This document shows positions 34,445 to 45,100 of a stretch of 64,000 nt of DNA, piece after piece. The position numbers and the translations under genes are program-made. The stretch is from M3007 sp964621185 (GTDB taxonomy: Bacteria; Bacteroidota; Bacteroidia; Chitinophagales; Saprospiraceae), in the NCBI GenBank assembly GCA_964621185.1, contig CAZULM010000001.1, positions 186,001-250,000 of the forward strand, written 5' to 3'. Position 1 is the first letter of the stretch. Each line of letters starts with the position of its first letter. The notes below the pieces were generated by a model that saw only the letters and a list, made by a program, of their open reading frames with translations, was not told the origin of the DNA and made no database searches.

Positions 34445-36607
34445 CTACCCTTTCTTCTTCTTATTGCACGGCGGGGTCATATCGTCTGCAATCCCGTTGC
34501 AGTCGTTGTCAAGGCCGTCGCACAGCTCCACCGCGCCGGGGTGAACCCTGGGGTTGTTGTCATCGCAGTCTTCGTAGCTTAAAAAGCCATCGGCATCTCG
34601 GTCTTGGTAGAAATAGGTTTTGGCGAGGTTGAAGGCTGCTTCGCCGGTCTGTTTTCCAATAATCCTTCCGGGAATATCGTCGCAGGGTGCCTGGATGCCT
34701 GCCCAGATGGCGGAAAGGCTCGCCTGGTCGGCGGCATCGCGGTAGGTAGCCCATTGGAGGGGAATGTCCATAACTGGGCTTTTTTCAAATCGAACGATCT
34801 GGCTGTCGGCCTGTAGCAGGTATTCCCCCATTCCGCCCGGGAAATAGGGGTCGCCAGTGAGCAAGTTCAGCGCTTCGGCCCCGGCGTGGGCAAAGGTGGC
34901 GTGGGAGGAAACAAAGCCGCCAAAAGGCGGGCTGACAAAACTTATTTGCTGGTAAGGAAACCAGTTTTCTCCCAAAACCCAGCCTATGCCGGCTGGCTGG
35001 GCTGGTGTGCTGCTCAAAGGCCGAGGGCCCTTCCATGTAAAAAATTTGACCTTGCCCAGATGCTCCCCGTCAGTCCCCGCCAGGGTGTCTCCTATTCCTA
35101 TAAGCTCGATACAGCCTTGCCAAAGGGATATCCCGGCAGGATGGTAGGATGGCAACCCAGGGTCGCTGCTTTGTCCTTTTGATGCCATGTAGCGCAGGGC
35201 CGTTATTGGCCTGGGGCCATCGAACCTGCCTTTTAGTCCCCAGGCCGCAATGGCAGCATCGTGCATGGCAGCCCCCAGCACAAAACAAGCTTTTACCGCC
35301 CATTCCAGGTCGCCCATGACCTTGCCTTTGCCATTGAATTTTTTCACCAGCCCTGGCTGGTCGCTTACGTAGTTCAGGAGCGCAAGCCAATGCCCGGGCG
35401 GGGTCTGATCTTTCGGCCCCTCAGCCCAGTATCTCGAGGCTGCGCGCATGTATTCGCCGCGGGGTATCCATACCGGCTGGTAGGCAAACCCGGTATGGGG
35501 GTTCAGGGAGTGGCCGGCGCCTGGGTTTCTACCGCTTTGCGGGTCGTAGAAACGGTGCAGCTCGGCCAGGTCAGAAGGGTAGTTGTCCAGGTTGCCCATG
35601 TTGCCCGGCGACACATCCCAGCGCAGGGTGTCGGCGGGGTTGAGCAGTGCCGACCACGCGGCCACCAGGGCGTAATTCCACTTGTATTCGTCGGAGGTGC
35701 CTGCGCCTTTGAGGGTGTCAAGGCGTGTGAAAAACCTGTCGCCGATGTCATGGTAGTAAAAGTAATCGCGGCGGTCGTGCTGGAATATCTTCAGGTCTTT
35801 CCTTTCAAGTGCAAAAGGCTTGACCCGGCCCCAATCGACCCCCTGGCAGGTCTGGGTGCCGGTGAAAGGGCGCCGCCCCTTGTCATCCACAGAATCCAGC
35901 AGGGTGGAGAACCGCCGCCCTAAGCATGAGCACTCGTACACCGGGTACCCGTCCAGGTCAATGGCGCTCTTCAGCTTAAGGGGCTGCCAGCGGTTAGGGT
36001 CAACGCCGTTGCCGGTACCGGGCGCCATCACCTCCATGGGAGGGTTTCGCGGCTTGTAAACAGGGTCTATGTAATTGGTTTCTTCCCTGGAATCGTCTTG
36101 CGCTCCCATTTGCAGCACACATTGGGCTATATAGTTGCCCAATGCAGCGGGTGATCCGCTTGAATAGTTCGATTTGTGGTTGAGAGGGTCAAAGCCGAGA
36201 GATTGCATCAGATTCCGGCTTCTGTACACCCCGCTGGAGGATTGCGGCGATTTGGAGAAGCGGCTCGCCAGAAAGCGGAAAGCTGCAAAGCTCATGGCTT
36301 CCTTTCGTGCCGCCTCAATGTCCTGGGGCTTGGGAAGCGTCTGGAAAGGGCAAGTATAGCCGTTGACAGTCTTGCCCAGCAGGTAAGTTTGAGCCTCGCC
36401 GTCATAAGCTGCCCAGGCATCGTACATGGCCGCGGAAAAGTGGAATATGTTGCGGGCCTGTACGTTGCTTCGGTTGAGGTCTTCACCGATGGAAGTCAGG
36501 AGCAGTTCGTTCCATTCGCGCATGATCGTGTGCTGGGCGCGGATATCCTGCACGATGCATATTGCAAAAAAGAAGACGGCGATAAATTTGGAAAAAGGCT
36601 GAAACAT
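34445..36607 (-). CDS. vanadium-haloperoxidase/PAP2-like secreted protein with MopE-type metal-binding tail
   Basis: A 720-residue exported protein (signal about 1-24). The body is the bacterial vanadium-dependent haloperoxidase-like (PAP2) fold: FSAAMYDAWAAYD near the start, R466 in GPRPITALRY, and VSSHATFAHAG with H569. The third anion-binding motif, normally SRxxxGxH, reads S632-A-I-W-A-G-I-Q639, so both the Arg and the vanadate-binding His are replaced. A C-terminal 'putative metal-binding' MopE-type motif (about 668-712; DRDADGF, CDDNNPRVHPGA, CDGLDNDCNG) follows. Halogenation activity is therefore doubtful; phosphatase or binding roles are possible. Confidence 0.82.
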   Translation of the reverse strand: MFQPFSKFIAVFFFAICIVQDIRAQHTIMREWNELLLTSIGEDLNRSNVQARNIFHFSAAMYDAWAAYDGEAQTYLLGKTVNGYTCPFQTLPKPQDIEAARKEAMSFAAFRFLASRFSKSPQSSSGVYRSRNLMQSLGFDPLNHKSNYSSGSPAALGNYIAQCVLQMGAQDDSREETNYIDPVYKPRNPPMEVMAPGTGNGVDPNRWQPLKLKSAIDLDGYPVYECSCLGRRFSTLLDSVDDKGRRPFTGTQTCQGVDWGRVKPFALERKDLKIFQHDRRDYFYYHDIGDRFFTRLDTLKGAGTSDEYKWNYALVAAWSALLNPADTLRWDVSPGNMGNLDNYPSDLAELHRFYDPQSGRNPGAGHSLNPHTGFAYQPVWIPRGEYMRAASRYWAEGPKDQTPPGHWLALLNYVSDQPGLVKKFNGKGKVMGDLEWAVKACFVLGAAMHDAAIAAWGLKGRFDGPRPITALRYMASKGQSSDPGLPSYHPAGISLWQGCIELIGIGDTLAGTDGEHLGKVKFFTWKGPRPLSSTPAQPAGIGWVLGENWFPYQQISFVSPPFGGFVSSHATFAHAGAEALNLLTGDPYFPGGMGEYLLQADSQIVRFEKSPVMDIPLQWATYRDAADQASLSAIWAGIQAPCDDIPGRIIGKQTGEAAFNLAKTYFYQDRDADGFLSYEDCDDNNPRVHPGAVELCDGLDNDCNGIADDMTPPCNKKKKG

Positions 36608-36697
36608 ATTGTTGCGGTCAGTTCATTGTTTGGCGGCAAATATCGCACTAATGAGCGTTTCCGCAACCTGGGACTTCGAAGCCGTAAGGAGCAATAG

Positions 36698-36728
36698 AAA
36701 AACCCCGTATCGACCAAGCGATACAGGG
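36698..36728 (-). terminator. terminator of the tRNA-fMet transcript
   Basis: Minus strand stem CCCTGTATCG (36728-36719) / CGATACGGGG (36712-36703), one G-T pair, followed by TTTTT. It lies 12 bases past the tRNA 3' end. Confidence 0.85.
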
Positions 36729-36739
36729 CTCCTTCATTG

Positions 36740-36812
<73 letters not shown>

Positions 36813-36963
36813 ATTTAGCGGCTGCAAAGGTACGGAAAAACAATCCAGCTTTCCTAACAGACTTCAAAAAAACCATATTTTTTTAAAAAAACTTGACCTT
36901 ACCGATACACCAACACCCGAAGCCCTTGTTACCTGAAACCGTAATTAACACCCTGATTTTCTG

Positions 36964-37608
36964 TCACTTATCAAGCTCTATCCCCGCCCGGATCACCTCC
37001 CGGATATTTCCATATACAGCCTTCTCTGTTTCCAACCAATCTGCCGGTTCCACCCAACGAATCTCTTCAATATCCTCTTCCGTTTGTGGGACGAGCAGTG
37101 TGTCCGTTGTTTTCATGCTGTACCACCAAGTTTTTTTCAGGATGCGCTGGCCTTTTTGCTCAAAAGTATGGTAGGTATGCATCAAAAACTCGCCCAGCGC
37201 AACGTGCACAAGGCCGGTTTCCTCCCGAACTTCCCGCAACGCCGCTTGTTCGGGCGTTTCTCCCGGGTCTATCTTGCCCTTGGGCATGTCCCAAGAGCCC
37301 CGTCGGTAAAAAACCAACAGTTTCCCTTCGCGGTTGAGGACATAGCCCCCGGCGGCTTCCTGAACCTTGAAGCATGCCTGAAAATCAGTCCATAGCTGGG
37401 CCAGGTTTTCGGCATAGATCGCCACCGACTCCACCGATTTGTTCTTGTCGAGCAAGTCGAGGTATTGCCGTATCAGCTTTTTCTTGCCCACGTAATGGCC
37501 TGCGAAGTTGTTTTTGTCGGTCAAAATGCCTATTTCTGAGGCTTGGGCGCGTTCTGCAAGGAAAACAGGTTTGCCGTTAATATAGATTTTATACTTTTGC
37601 AGCCCCAT
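36964..37608 (-). CDS. Nudix hydrolase
   Basis: A 214-residue cytoplasmic protein. The N-terminal 90 residues (MGLQKYKIYINGKPVFL) form a separate, unassigned domain. The Nudix box GKIDPGETPEQAALREVREETGL is split here only for length: it starts at GKIDPGE and ends at REETGL, and all consensus Gly, Glu and Arg positions are kept. Such enzymes hydrolyse nucleoside diphosphates linked to another moiety. Start chosen at ATG 37608; the longer frame to 37782 overlaps the divergent pyrE leader. Substrate unknown. Confidence 0.88.
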   Translation of the reverse strand: MGLQKYKIYINGKPVFLAERAQASEIGILTDKNNFAGHYVGKKKLIRQYLDLLDKNKSVESVAIYAENLAQLWTDFQACFKVQEAAGGYVLNREGKLLVFYRRGSWDMPKGKIDPGETPEQAALREVREETGLVHVALGEFLMHTYHTFEQKGQRILKKTWWYSMKTTDTLLVPQTEEDIEEIRWVEPADWLETEKAVYGNIREVIRAGIELDK

Positions 37609-37696
37609 TGGGAAGGATTGATTTTTGTTCAAATTGATACGTTCCAAGGGTGCAATGATACCCAACTGCCCTTTTACAATTGAAAAAAATGATGCG

Positions 37697-38326
37697 ATGG
37701 AAGCGGAAGTAGCGCGCAAATTATTGGAAATCAAAGCGATAAAACTCAGTCCAAATGACCCTTTCACTTGGGCATCGGGCATCCAATCACCTATTTACTG
37801 CGATAACCGGGTAGCGCTCTCCTACCCTGCTGTTCGCTCGTTCTTAAAACAATGTCTGGCCGAAAAATCCAAAGAGTTTGCTAACTTTGATGTCGTGGCA
37901 GGGGTTGCTACCGCTGGCATCCCGCATGGGGTGCTGTTGGCCGACGCAATAGCCAAACCTTTTGTTTACGTGCGCAGCAGCCCCAAGGATCATGGCCGTC
38001 GGAACTTGATCGAAGGAGAGCTGAGCGTTGGCCAGCGCGTATTGGTAGTGGAAGACCTTATAAGCACCGGCGGCAGCTGCATCGTGGCCGCCGAGGCCAT
38101 CAGGGAAACTGGCGCTGTCGTGGTTGGCATTCTGGCCATTTTTCAATACGGTTTTGAAAAGGCAAAATCAGCGTTTGCCGAAAGAAACCTTGAATTTAAG
38201 ACCCTTACAAACTATGGGACGCTCATTCCCGAAGCCGTTAAAATGGGCTATGTGAGCGAAAGCGACCTCAATACCTTGAAACAATGGCGCGAAAACCCGA
38301 ATGGTTGGGGCGCCCTTTACGCTTAA
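37697..38326 (+). CDS. pyrE: orotate phosphoribosyltransferase
   Basis: A 209-residue enzyme joining orotate to PRPP to give OMP in pyrimidine synthesis. Signatures: FTWASGIQSPIYCDNR near the N-terminus, the catalytic-loop lysines in RSSPKDHGRRN, and the PRPP motif VLVVEDLISTGGS. Start ATG 37697 (MEAEVARKLLEIKAI) fits the family length; an in-frame start at 37625 would overlap the Nudix promoter region. Divergent from the Nudix gene. Confidence 0.93.
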   Translation: MEAEVARKLLEIKAIKLSPNDPFTWASGIQSPIYCDNRVALSYPAVRSFLKQCLAEKSKEFANFDVVAGVATAGIPHGVLLADAIAKPFVYVRSSPKDHGRRNLIEGELSVGQRVLVVEDLISTGGSCIVAAEAIRETGAVVVGILAIFQYGFEKAKSAFAERNLEFKTLTNYGTLIPEAVKMGYVSESDLNTLKQWRENPNGWGALYA

Positions 38327-38394
38327 AACATTTTGGACCCACATCCGGTTAAACGAACTAACATCACCCGCATCCAGGAACCTACCTTCACCGC

Positions 38395-39492
38395 ATGCAA
38401 GTAATTACGCCCGATTCTGAGACATTCCTCCGCCGATACCTGAATAACGCCAGCCCGACTGGCTTTGAATGGGGCGGGCAAAAACTTTGGCTCGAATACC
38501 TCAAGCCGTACATCGACGAGTGGAAACTCGACAACTATGGCACCGCTTACGGCATCATCAACCCCGGCCAAAAATTCAAAGTAGTCATCGAAGGTCATGC
38601 CGATGAAATCTCTTGGTTCGTCAACCATATCACCGACGACGGCTTCCTGCACGTCATCCGCAATGGCGGCAGCGATTTCCAGATAGCACCTTCCATGCGC
38701 GTATGGGTGCACCTGCGCAAGGGAGGGAAAGTCGAAGGGGTTTTTGGCTGGCCCGCCATCCATACCCGCACCGACAAAGACGCCAACCTGGCCCCGGCCC
38801 TCGACAACATCACCATCGACCTGGGCGCCAAAGACAAGGATGAAGTGCAGAATATGGGCATCCACGTAGGCTGTGTCGTCACATTCCAGGACGAGTTCAC
38901 CATCCTCAACGACCGCTACTACACGGGCAGGGCGCTCGACAACCGCATCGGCGGCTTCTGCATCGCCGAAGTGGCCCGGCTGCTGAAGGAGAACCAGGTC
39001 AAGCTGCCCTACACCCTCTACATCGTCAATTCAGTACAAGAAGAGGTGGGCCTGCGCGGCGCGGAAATGATCACACAGACCATCAAGCCCGATGTGGCCA
39101 TCGTCACCGACGTCACCCACGACACGCACACCCCGATGGTGAACGTGAAAAAGCACGGCGACGTGCGCACCGGCAACGGCCCTTCCATCACCTATGCCCC
39201 GGCAGTGCACCAAAAGCTGCTGGACATCATCATGGACACCGCAACCGAAAAGGAAATACCGTTCCAGCGCGAAGCCGCAAGCCGCATCACCGGCACCGAT
39301 ACCGATGCCTTCGCCTATTCCAATGGCGGTGTGCCCTCAGCCTTGATATCTTTGCCGCTGCGCTACATGCACACCACCGTGGAAATGGCGCACAAAGACG
39401 ACGTGAACAACTTGATACGCCTGATTTACGAGACTTTGCAGAAGATCGAAAACGGGCACGATTTTAAATATTTTAATGACATAATTAGCTAA
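38395..39492 (+). CDS. M42-family aminopeptidase
   Basis: A 365-residue di-zinc aminopeptidase of the M42 (glutamyl/endoglucanase M-like) family. Metal ligands appear in IEGHADEISW (His-x-Asp), ARALDNRIGG-like RALDNRIGG, NSVQEEVGLRGA (catalytic Glu-Glu) and VTDVTHDT, with a late His in YMHTTVEM. It trims N-terminal residues from peptides, usually as a dodecamer. Two palindromic TTAGCTAA motifs overlap and follow the stop codon. Cytoplasmic. Confidence 0.9.
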   Translation: MQVITPDSETFLRRYLNNASPTGFEWGGQKLWLEYLKPYIDEWKLDNYGTAYGIINPGQKFKVVIEGHADEISWFVNHITDDGFLHVIRNGGSDFQIAPSMRVWVHLRKGGKVEGVFGWPAIHTRTDKDANLAPALDNITIDLGAKDKDEVQNMGIHVGCVVTFQDEFTILNDRYYTGRALDNRIGGFCIAEVARLLKENQVKLPYTLYIVNSVQEEVGLRGAEMITQTIKPDVAIVTDVTHDTHTPMVNVKKHGDVRTGNGPSITYAPAVHQKLLDIIMDTATEKEIPFQREAASRITGTDTDAFAYSNGGVPSALISLPLRYMHTTVEMAHKDDVNNLIRLIYETLQKIENGHDFKYFNDIIS

Positions 39493-39521
39493 TTATTAGC
39501 TAATTATCAAATTACACACTT

Positions 39522-40379
39522 TTGGAATACGCAGCCTGTCAAGTCGCCATTGCCCCTATTCGCGCTCAAGCATCCGACAAGAGCGAGATGGTTTCCCAAT
39601 TGCTCTTTGGGGAAACGGTGGAAGTGCAGGAATCCAAAGACACCTGGCGCTTTGTCGTGTGCGATTGGGACGGATATACCGGCTGGGTGGATTCAAAGCA
39701 GTTGGTGCGACTGACTGCCAGCGAGTTTGAAGCCTATCGGGAGCAGCAAACCCTCAACTTGTCGCTGGTAGAAGGCCTGATGGCTGCTGACTATTTTGTG
39801 CCGCTTACCATGGGCGCCGTTCTCCCCAACTACGACGGGCTCCGCTGCCAGCTTGCCGACCAGGTGTTCCAGTTCTCCGGGCCGGTCGTCACGCCAAACC
39901 AGCAGCACCTTGGGCATGAATGGGTAGTGAAGATTGCACGGCGCTACCTGCATGCCCCTTATTTGTGGGGAGGGCGATCGCCTTTCGGCGTCGATTGCTC
40001 GGGCCTGACGCAGATGGTCTTTAAAATAGCAGGCGTGCCGCTGTTGCGCGACGCCGCGCAACAAGTGAGCCAAGGACGCGCCATTGATTTCATGGAAGAG
40101 TGCCAGGCGGGCGACCTCGCCTTTTTCGACAACGGCAAGGGACAGATCAACCATGTGGGCATCATTTTGCCCGATTGCCACATCATTCACGCCAGTGGCA
40201 AGGTAAGGGTGGACAAGCTCGACCATTTTGGCATTTTCAACCGGGAGCAGAATCGGTACACGCACCAACTGCGCATCGTCAAGCGCTTGCTGCCCGATGC
40301 CCCGGCATCGGCGCAGGCGGAGCGCGACCAAACCAAATTCGAGGATGAGCTTGCAGGCCAATCGCTGCTGTTCGGATAA
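39522..40379 (+). CDS. NlpC/P60 peptidase with N-terminal SH3b domain
   Basis: A 285-residue cell-wall or gamma-D-Glu peptide hydrolase. A bacterial SH3 domain (about 3-60: IAPIRAQASDKSEMVSQLLF..GYTGWV) precedes a second SH3-like region and the NlpC/P60 domain (about 130-265). Catalytic C159 lies in DCSGL and H211 in INHVGI. No signal peptide is visible. The only start that keeps the whole SH3 strand is TTG at 39522 (translated MEYAACQVAIAP); the next ATG would cut into the domain. It follows the M42 gene by 29 bases, so peptide turnover may link them. Confidence 0.85.
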   Translation: MEYAACQVAIAPIRAQASDKSEMVSQLLFGETVEVQESKDTWRFVVCDWDGYTGWVDSKQLVRLTASEFEAYREQQTLNLSLVEGLMAADYFVPLTMGAVLPNYDGLRCQLADQVFQFSGPVVTPNQQHLGHEWVVKIARRYLHAPYLWGGRSPFGVDCSGLTQMVFKIAGVPLLRDAAQQVSQGRAIDFMEECQAGDLAFFDNGKGQINHVGIILPDCHIIHASGKVRVDKLDHFGIFNREQNRYTHQLRIVKRLLPDAPASAQAERDQTKFEDELAGQSLLFG

Positions 40380-40458
40380 CCAGCGGTCAATAAAGCAGAA
40401 AACCCGCCGGTTTCGCAACGTTTCCCGCTGTTCAACGTTTTTCCTAAAAATTGATGCC

Positions 40459-41214
40459 ATGCGGCTTCCCTTGTTGATCTTCCTGTTTTGTACCATCGCA
40501 CATTTATTAAAGGCACAAATACCCGATTCCCTTTCTCTTCAAAAGGATTCCATCCCTGCCGTTGTGGCAGATTCCATAAAGGTGCAAAAAATAAGGACAG
40601 GAGCAGTTGCAGGCAATTTGCAACAGCCACAAATTGCCGTCGCCGACAGCGCCACCGTCGCCAGAAAGCGCGAAAGTTTCTTTTACCGCAACTTCACGAA
40701 AAAATACCCCAACCCGCGCACTGCCGCATTGCTCTCCTTCATTTTGCCCGGCGCGGGGCAGGCTTACAACAAAAAATGGTGGAAAATACCCATCGTTTAC
40801 GGCGCATTGGGGGGCATGACCTGGCTGGCGCTGAAAAACGAAAAGCAATACAAAACCCTGAGAACCAATTACAAATGGCTCGTAGATGGGGATGACATGA
40901 CCAATCCGACGGAAGAGCCTTACATCTTTATGAACGCATCCCAAATGAAAAGCTACCGGGACATTTACCGGGGCTACACGGAGAAAAGCTACCTGTTTTT
41001 GGGCGTCACCTACCTGCTGGCTGTCACCGACGCATTTGTGGATGCCCATTTGAAGAGTTTTGACGTGAGCGACGACCTTTCGCTGAGGGTGGTGCCTGAC
41101 ATTCAGTCAGCACCTGGTGCTTTTGGCGCGTCTTTTGGCGTAGGCCTTCGGCTGGGCATTGGAAAATCCTCGCCCAGCTCCCTGTCCCATAAGAACATTT
41201 TTGCAGCGCCCTGA
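40459..41214 (+). CDS. DUF5683 membrane protein
   Basis: A 251-residue Bacteroidota protein. Signal peptide about 1-19 (MRLPLLIFLFCTIAHLLKAQ), a linker, then the DUF5683 block starting RKKYPNPRTAALLSFILPG-like (here KKYPNPRTAALLSFILPGAG), two or three membrane segments and a YLLAVTDAFVDAHL stretch. Function unknown; it is often found near chromosome partition genes in this phylum, which is not the case here. Start ATG 40459. Confidence 0.8.
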   Translation: MRLPLLIFLFCTIAHLLKAQIPDSLSLQKDSIPAVVADSIKVQKIRTGAVAGNLQQPQIAVADSATVARKRESFFYRNFTKKYPNPRTAALLSFILPGAGQAYNKKWWKIPIVYGALGGMTWLALKNEKQYKTLRTNYKWLVDGDDMTNPTEEPYIFMNASQMKSYRDIYRGYTEKSYLFLGVTYLLAVTDAFVDAHLKSFDVSDDLSLRVVPDIQSAPGAFGASFGVGLRLGIGKSSPSSLSHKNIFAAP

Positions 41215-41256
41215 AGTTGGCGCATTTCTACGGTCTTGCCAGCAACACCATAATAT

Positions 41257-42036
41257 ATGTCATTAATTGAAAGCGATTCTGACAGCCTCGAACTCACACG
41301 CAGGCATTTTATCGAAAGCCTGAGGTTCCCCTTGCTGGCCGTCGCTTTCTTGTGGCTGGTGCACCTTTGGCAAATTGCCGACAATTTTGACCCCGGCATG
41401 TATGGCATCATGTCGCGCAGGGTTTGGGGCTTGCGCGGGCTGGTTACCGGCCCGTTGGTGCACGGCAGTTGGAAGCACCTGATATCGAACAGTGTGCCCC
41501 TTTTTGTGCTGACTTTCATCAGCTTGTATTTCTACCGAAAGGTGGCGATGCAGGCATTTTGGTTGATCTATTTTTTGACCGGGGCGGCGGTATGGCTGTT
41601 TGCCCGCCCGGTATCCCATATCGGCGCCAGCGGCGTGGTGTACGGGCTGGTTGCCTTTATCTTCTGGAACGGCGTTTTTCGCAGGAGCCTGCGCTCCATC
41701 GTGCTTGCAGCCATCGTGATGCTGCTGTACAGCGGGATGTTCATGGGAGTATTGCCCGACCAGGAGGGGATATCCTGGGAAAGCCACCTGTTGGGCAGCC
41801 TGGTCGGCATTTTTGTGGCCTATTTGTTCAAAGCAGAACTGGAAGAGGAAGAGGAAGCAGCGGAGGCCGAGCTCAATGCCCGTTCAGAACCTGAAATGAA
41901 AACCCCATTTCTCCCCGCCGATATTTTTGAAAAGACCAAGGCCCAGCGCGCTTGGGAGGCGGAAGAGGCGGCGCGCCTGCAGCGAGAAGCCTCGGAATTC
42001 TTCCCACCCTTTTGGAATCAGGACAAGACTTGGTAA
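41257..42036 (+). CDS. rhomboid-family intramembrane serine protease
   Basis: A 259-residue membrane protein with six helices (about 24-200). The rhomboid catalytic dyad is S125 in HIGASGVVYG and H177 in SWESHLLG; N78 in HLISNSVPL matches the oxyanion Asn. It cleaves membrane proteins within the bilayer. The C-terminal 60 residues form a Glu/Ala-rich, charged cytoplasmic tail. Substrates unknown. It precedes secDF by 135 bases. Confidence 0.88.
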   Translation: MSLIESDSDSLELTRRHFIESLRFPLLAVAFLWLVHLWQIADNFDPGMYGIMSRRVWGLRGLVTGPLVHGSWKHLISNSVPLFVLTFISLYFYRKVAMQAFWLIYFLTGAAVWLFARPVSHIGASGVVYGLVAFIFWNGVFRRSLRSIVLAAIVMLLYSGMFMGVLPDQEGISWESHLLGSLVGIFVAYLFKAELEEEEEAAEAELNARSEPEMKTPFLPADIFEKTKAQRAWEAEEAARLQREASEFFPPFWNQDKTW

Positions 42037-42056
42037 GTTTTTTGGCCGAAAGGCTT

Positions 42057-42083
42057 TTGATTTTCGCATTCTGCCTATATTTG
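42057..42083 (+). promoter_or_regulatory. putative promoter of secDF
   Basis: TTG (42057-42059), 16-base spacer, TATATTTG (42076-42083). The -7 element is perfect; the spacer is one base short of the usual 17-23. Confidence 0.45.
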
Positions 42084-42171
42084 CGCACTTTTTTCAAAGG
42101 GGGTGCTGTCAGCGCTCCCTTGTTGACTACTTTTTTCTCACAAATTTTAGCACCATTTACTCCTTCGAGGT

Positions 42172-45100
42172 ATGCAAAGCAAAGGCGTTGTACGATTTTT
42201 CCTCATTGCGCTCACCATAGTTTGCCTTTACCAATACCTGCTCGTCATCCCGACGAACAGCATTGAGGCAGCCGCACGTGACTATGCCCACCAATCATCG
42301 GCGAAAAACCCGAGCACCAGTTGGCAAACCTACTATTCCGAATATCTTGATTCGCTTTCGACCGAGACAGTGTTTGAGATACCGCTCATAAAAAAATTCA
42401 CCTACGCAGACCTGAAGAAAAGCCAGTTGGCTATGGGTCTCGACTTGAAGGGCGGCATGAGCGTTTTGCTCCAGGTTGATTTGCGCGATTTCCTCAAAAG
42501 TTATTCCGGCAACAGCACCGACCCCGTGTTCTTGCAAGCCCTTGACAAAGCCACAGAGATGCAGCGCACCCAGCAGGGAAACTTCATCAACCAATTTGCA
42601 CAGGCATGGAAGGAAATCAGCGGAGGCCGCCCAATGGCTTCCGTCTTTGCCCGCAACGAGGGCAGCGGCATCAAGTTCGACACCCCTGACGCAGAGGTGA
42701 TCAACATCATCCGCAAATCAGCCGACGGCACCGTTGGGCAAACATACGACCTGCTCAAAAAGCGTATCGACAAATTAGGCGTTGTGCAGCCAAACGTAAG
42801 CCTTGATGCCGCGCGCGACCTGATCCAGGTGGAGCTGCCGGGCATCCAAAACCCGCAGCGCGCACGCACGATGCTCCAAAGCCAGGCCAAACTTGAGTTT
42901 TGGGACACCTACCGCATCACCGACGAGGGTGTGTTCAAAGGGCTCACCGATGCCGACCTGATGTTGAGCTCAGGTGGCGATACAGCAGCACTTACAGTTA
43001 AGGATACCATTTATGAGTTCCCAATCGGCGCCAACGGCCAGCCCGACTCTACCCAGGCCAAAGTGATGAAAGTAGTGGACAAAGCCGCCGACCCATCACA
43101 ACAAAAAGCGGGGCCCCTGCTTTCTTTGATCGCCTTGAACCAACAGGGCGGCAATGCTGTCATTGGCTGGGTTGACAAGAACAAAATCCGCGTGCTCTCG
43201 GATTATTTCAGCCGGGAAGACGTGAAGGCAAAGTTCCCGGCCAACCTGGAGTTCCGATACAGCCGTAAGCCGGTAGAAGGCGAAACCGAGGCCTCCTTGG
43301 CTACCTTGAATGGGAAATACGAGTTGTATGCCATTAAAAAGCTGCCCGGCTCCGACCGCGCGCCGCTGGATGGCGCCGTTGTGAAAAGCGCCAGCGCCAA
43401 CCCCGACCCTACCACCGGCGACATTGCCGTCAGCCTGCAGATGGACAACGAAGGCGCCCGCACCTGGGCAGAGATGACCACAAAAGCTGCCAACAACGGC
43501 AACCGCGAGATCGCCATCGTCCTCGACGATGAAGTCGTGAGCGCACCAAGGGTCATCAACCCGATCACCGGCGGCAATTCTTCCATCACTGGCGGGTTCA
43601 AGCTGGAGGAGGCTACCGACCTTGCCCAGATACTGCAAGTGGGCAAGCTCCCAGCCGGCACACACATTGTCCAGGAGAGCCAGGTTGGCCCCTCCTTGGG
43701 CGAAGAGAACATCAACAAGTCGCTGTTTACGATGCTATTGTCGGTGCTGTTCCTGTGCTTATTCATGGTCGCTTACTACAACCGTGGCGGCTGGGTGAGC
43801 GTTATTGCACTGCTGGCCAACATATTCTTCATCCTCGGCACACTGGCCTCTTTGGGCACAGTGCTTACCCTCCCAGGCATTGCGGGCATCGTATTGACCT
43901 TGGCGACTGCCGTTGATGCGAACGTAATAATATATGAACGCATACGTGAAGAGTTGCGGGACGGCTTGCCGATGGGCAAAGCCGTTTCCACAGGCTTCTC
44001 CCGTGCCTTGCCCGCCATCCTAGACGCGAACGTGACCACCATGCTGGTTGCCATCGTGCTCATTTATTTCGGTCTGGGCCCGATCAAGGGCTTCGGTACG
44101 GTACTGGCCATCGGTATCCTGACATCGATGTTTACCGCTGTATTGGTAGGCCGCTATATGACAGAATGGTGGATTGAAAAAGGCCGCTCTATCAGCTACA
44201 GCTTCCCTTGGTCTGAAAAATGGCTGGTCGGCATCAATTACGACTGGATCGGCAAGCGCAAATATGCCTATATCTTCTCCGTCGCCATTATCGTGATTGG
44301 TGTGGCATCCTACTTTCAGCGTGGTTTTGAGCTGGGCGTAGATTTTAAGGGCGGCTACTCGTTCAATGTGCAGTTTGACCAGCCTGTTGGCCTCGAGCAA
44401 TTGAATGGCGCGCTGACCAATGCATTTGGAAGCAACACGATCATCAAGACGATCAGCGGCAACAACACCTACAACATCACCACGCCATACCTGATCAACG
44501 AGCGCGGCGACGATGTGGCAGAGCGCGTCACGGCGAAACTGCACGAGGGCATCACCGCCGCCGGCATCACCGTCGATTACGAGTCGTTCAAAAGGACCGA
44601 CAGCTTTGGCACCCACATCACTGCCTCCAGCCAGGTAGGGGCAACGGTGGCGGACGATATCCGCAACTCTTCGTTCTGGGCAGCACTTTGGTCATTAGGC
44701 TTGATATTCCTCTACCTTTTGGTCCGTTTCAACCGTTGGCAGTTCTCCCTTGGCGCTGTTTTGGCCCTTTTCCACGACGTGCTCATTACGCTCACATTCT
44801 TCACCGTGTTGCACGGCAACGTTTGGTTCTCCCTGGAAATCGACCAGGCTATCATTGCCTGTATCCTAACGGTTATCGGCTTCTCGGTGAACGACACGGT
44901 AATCGTTTACGACCGTATCCGTGAGTTCATGGCCAATTATTCTGGAAGGCCGAAGCAAGAGGTGTTCAACATGGCCATCAACACGACCCTCAGCCGGACC
45001 TTGATCACATCTGGCACGGTAATATTTGTGGTGCTGCTGCTCTTTATTTTTGGCGGCGGGGCGATCAAAGGCTTTGCTTTCGGTATGTTCATCGGCGTTC

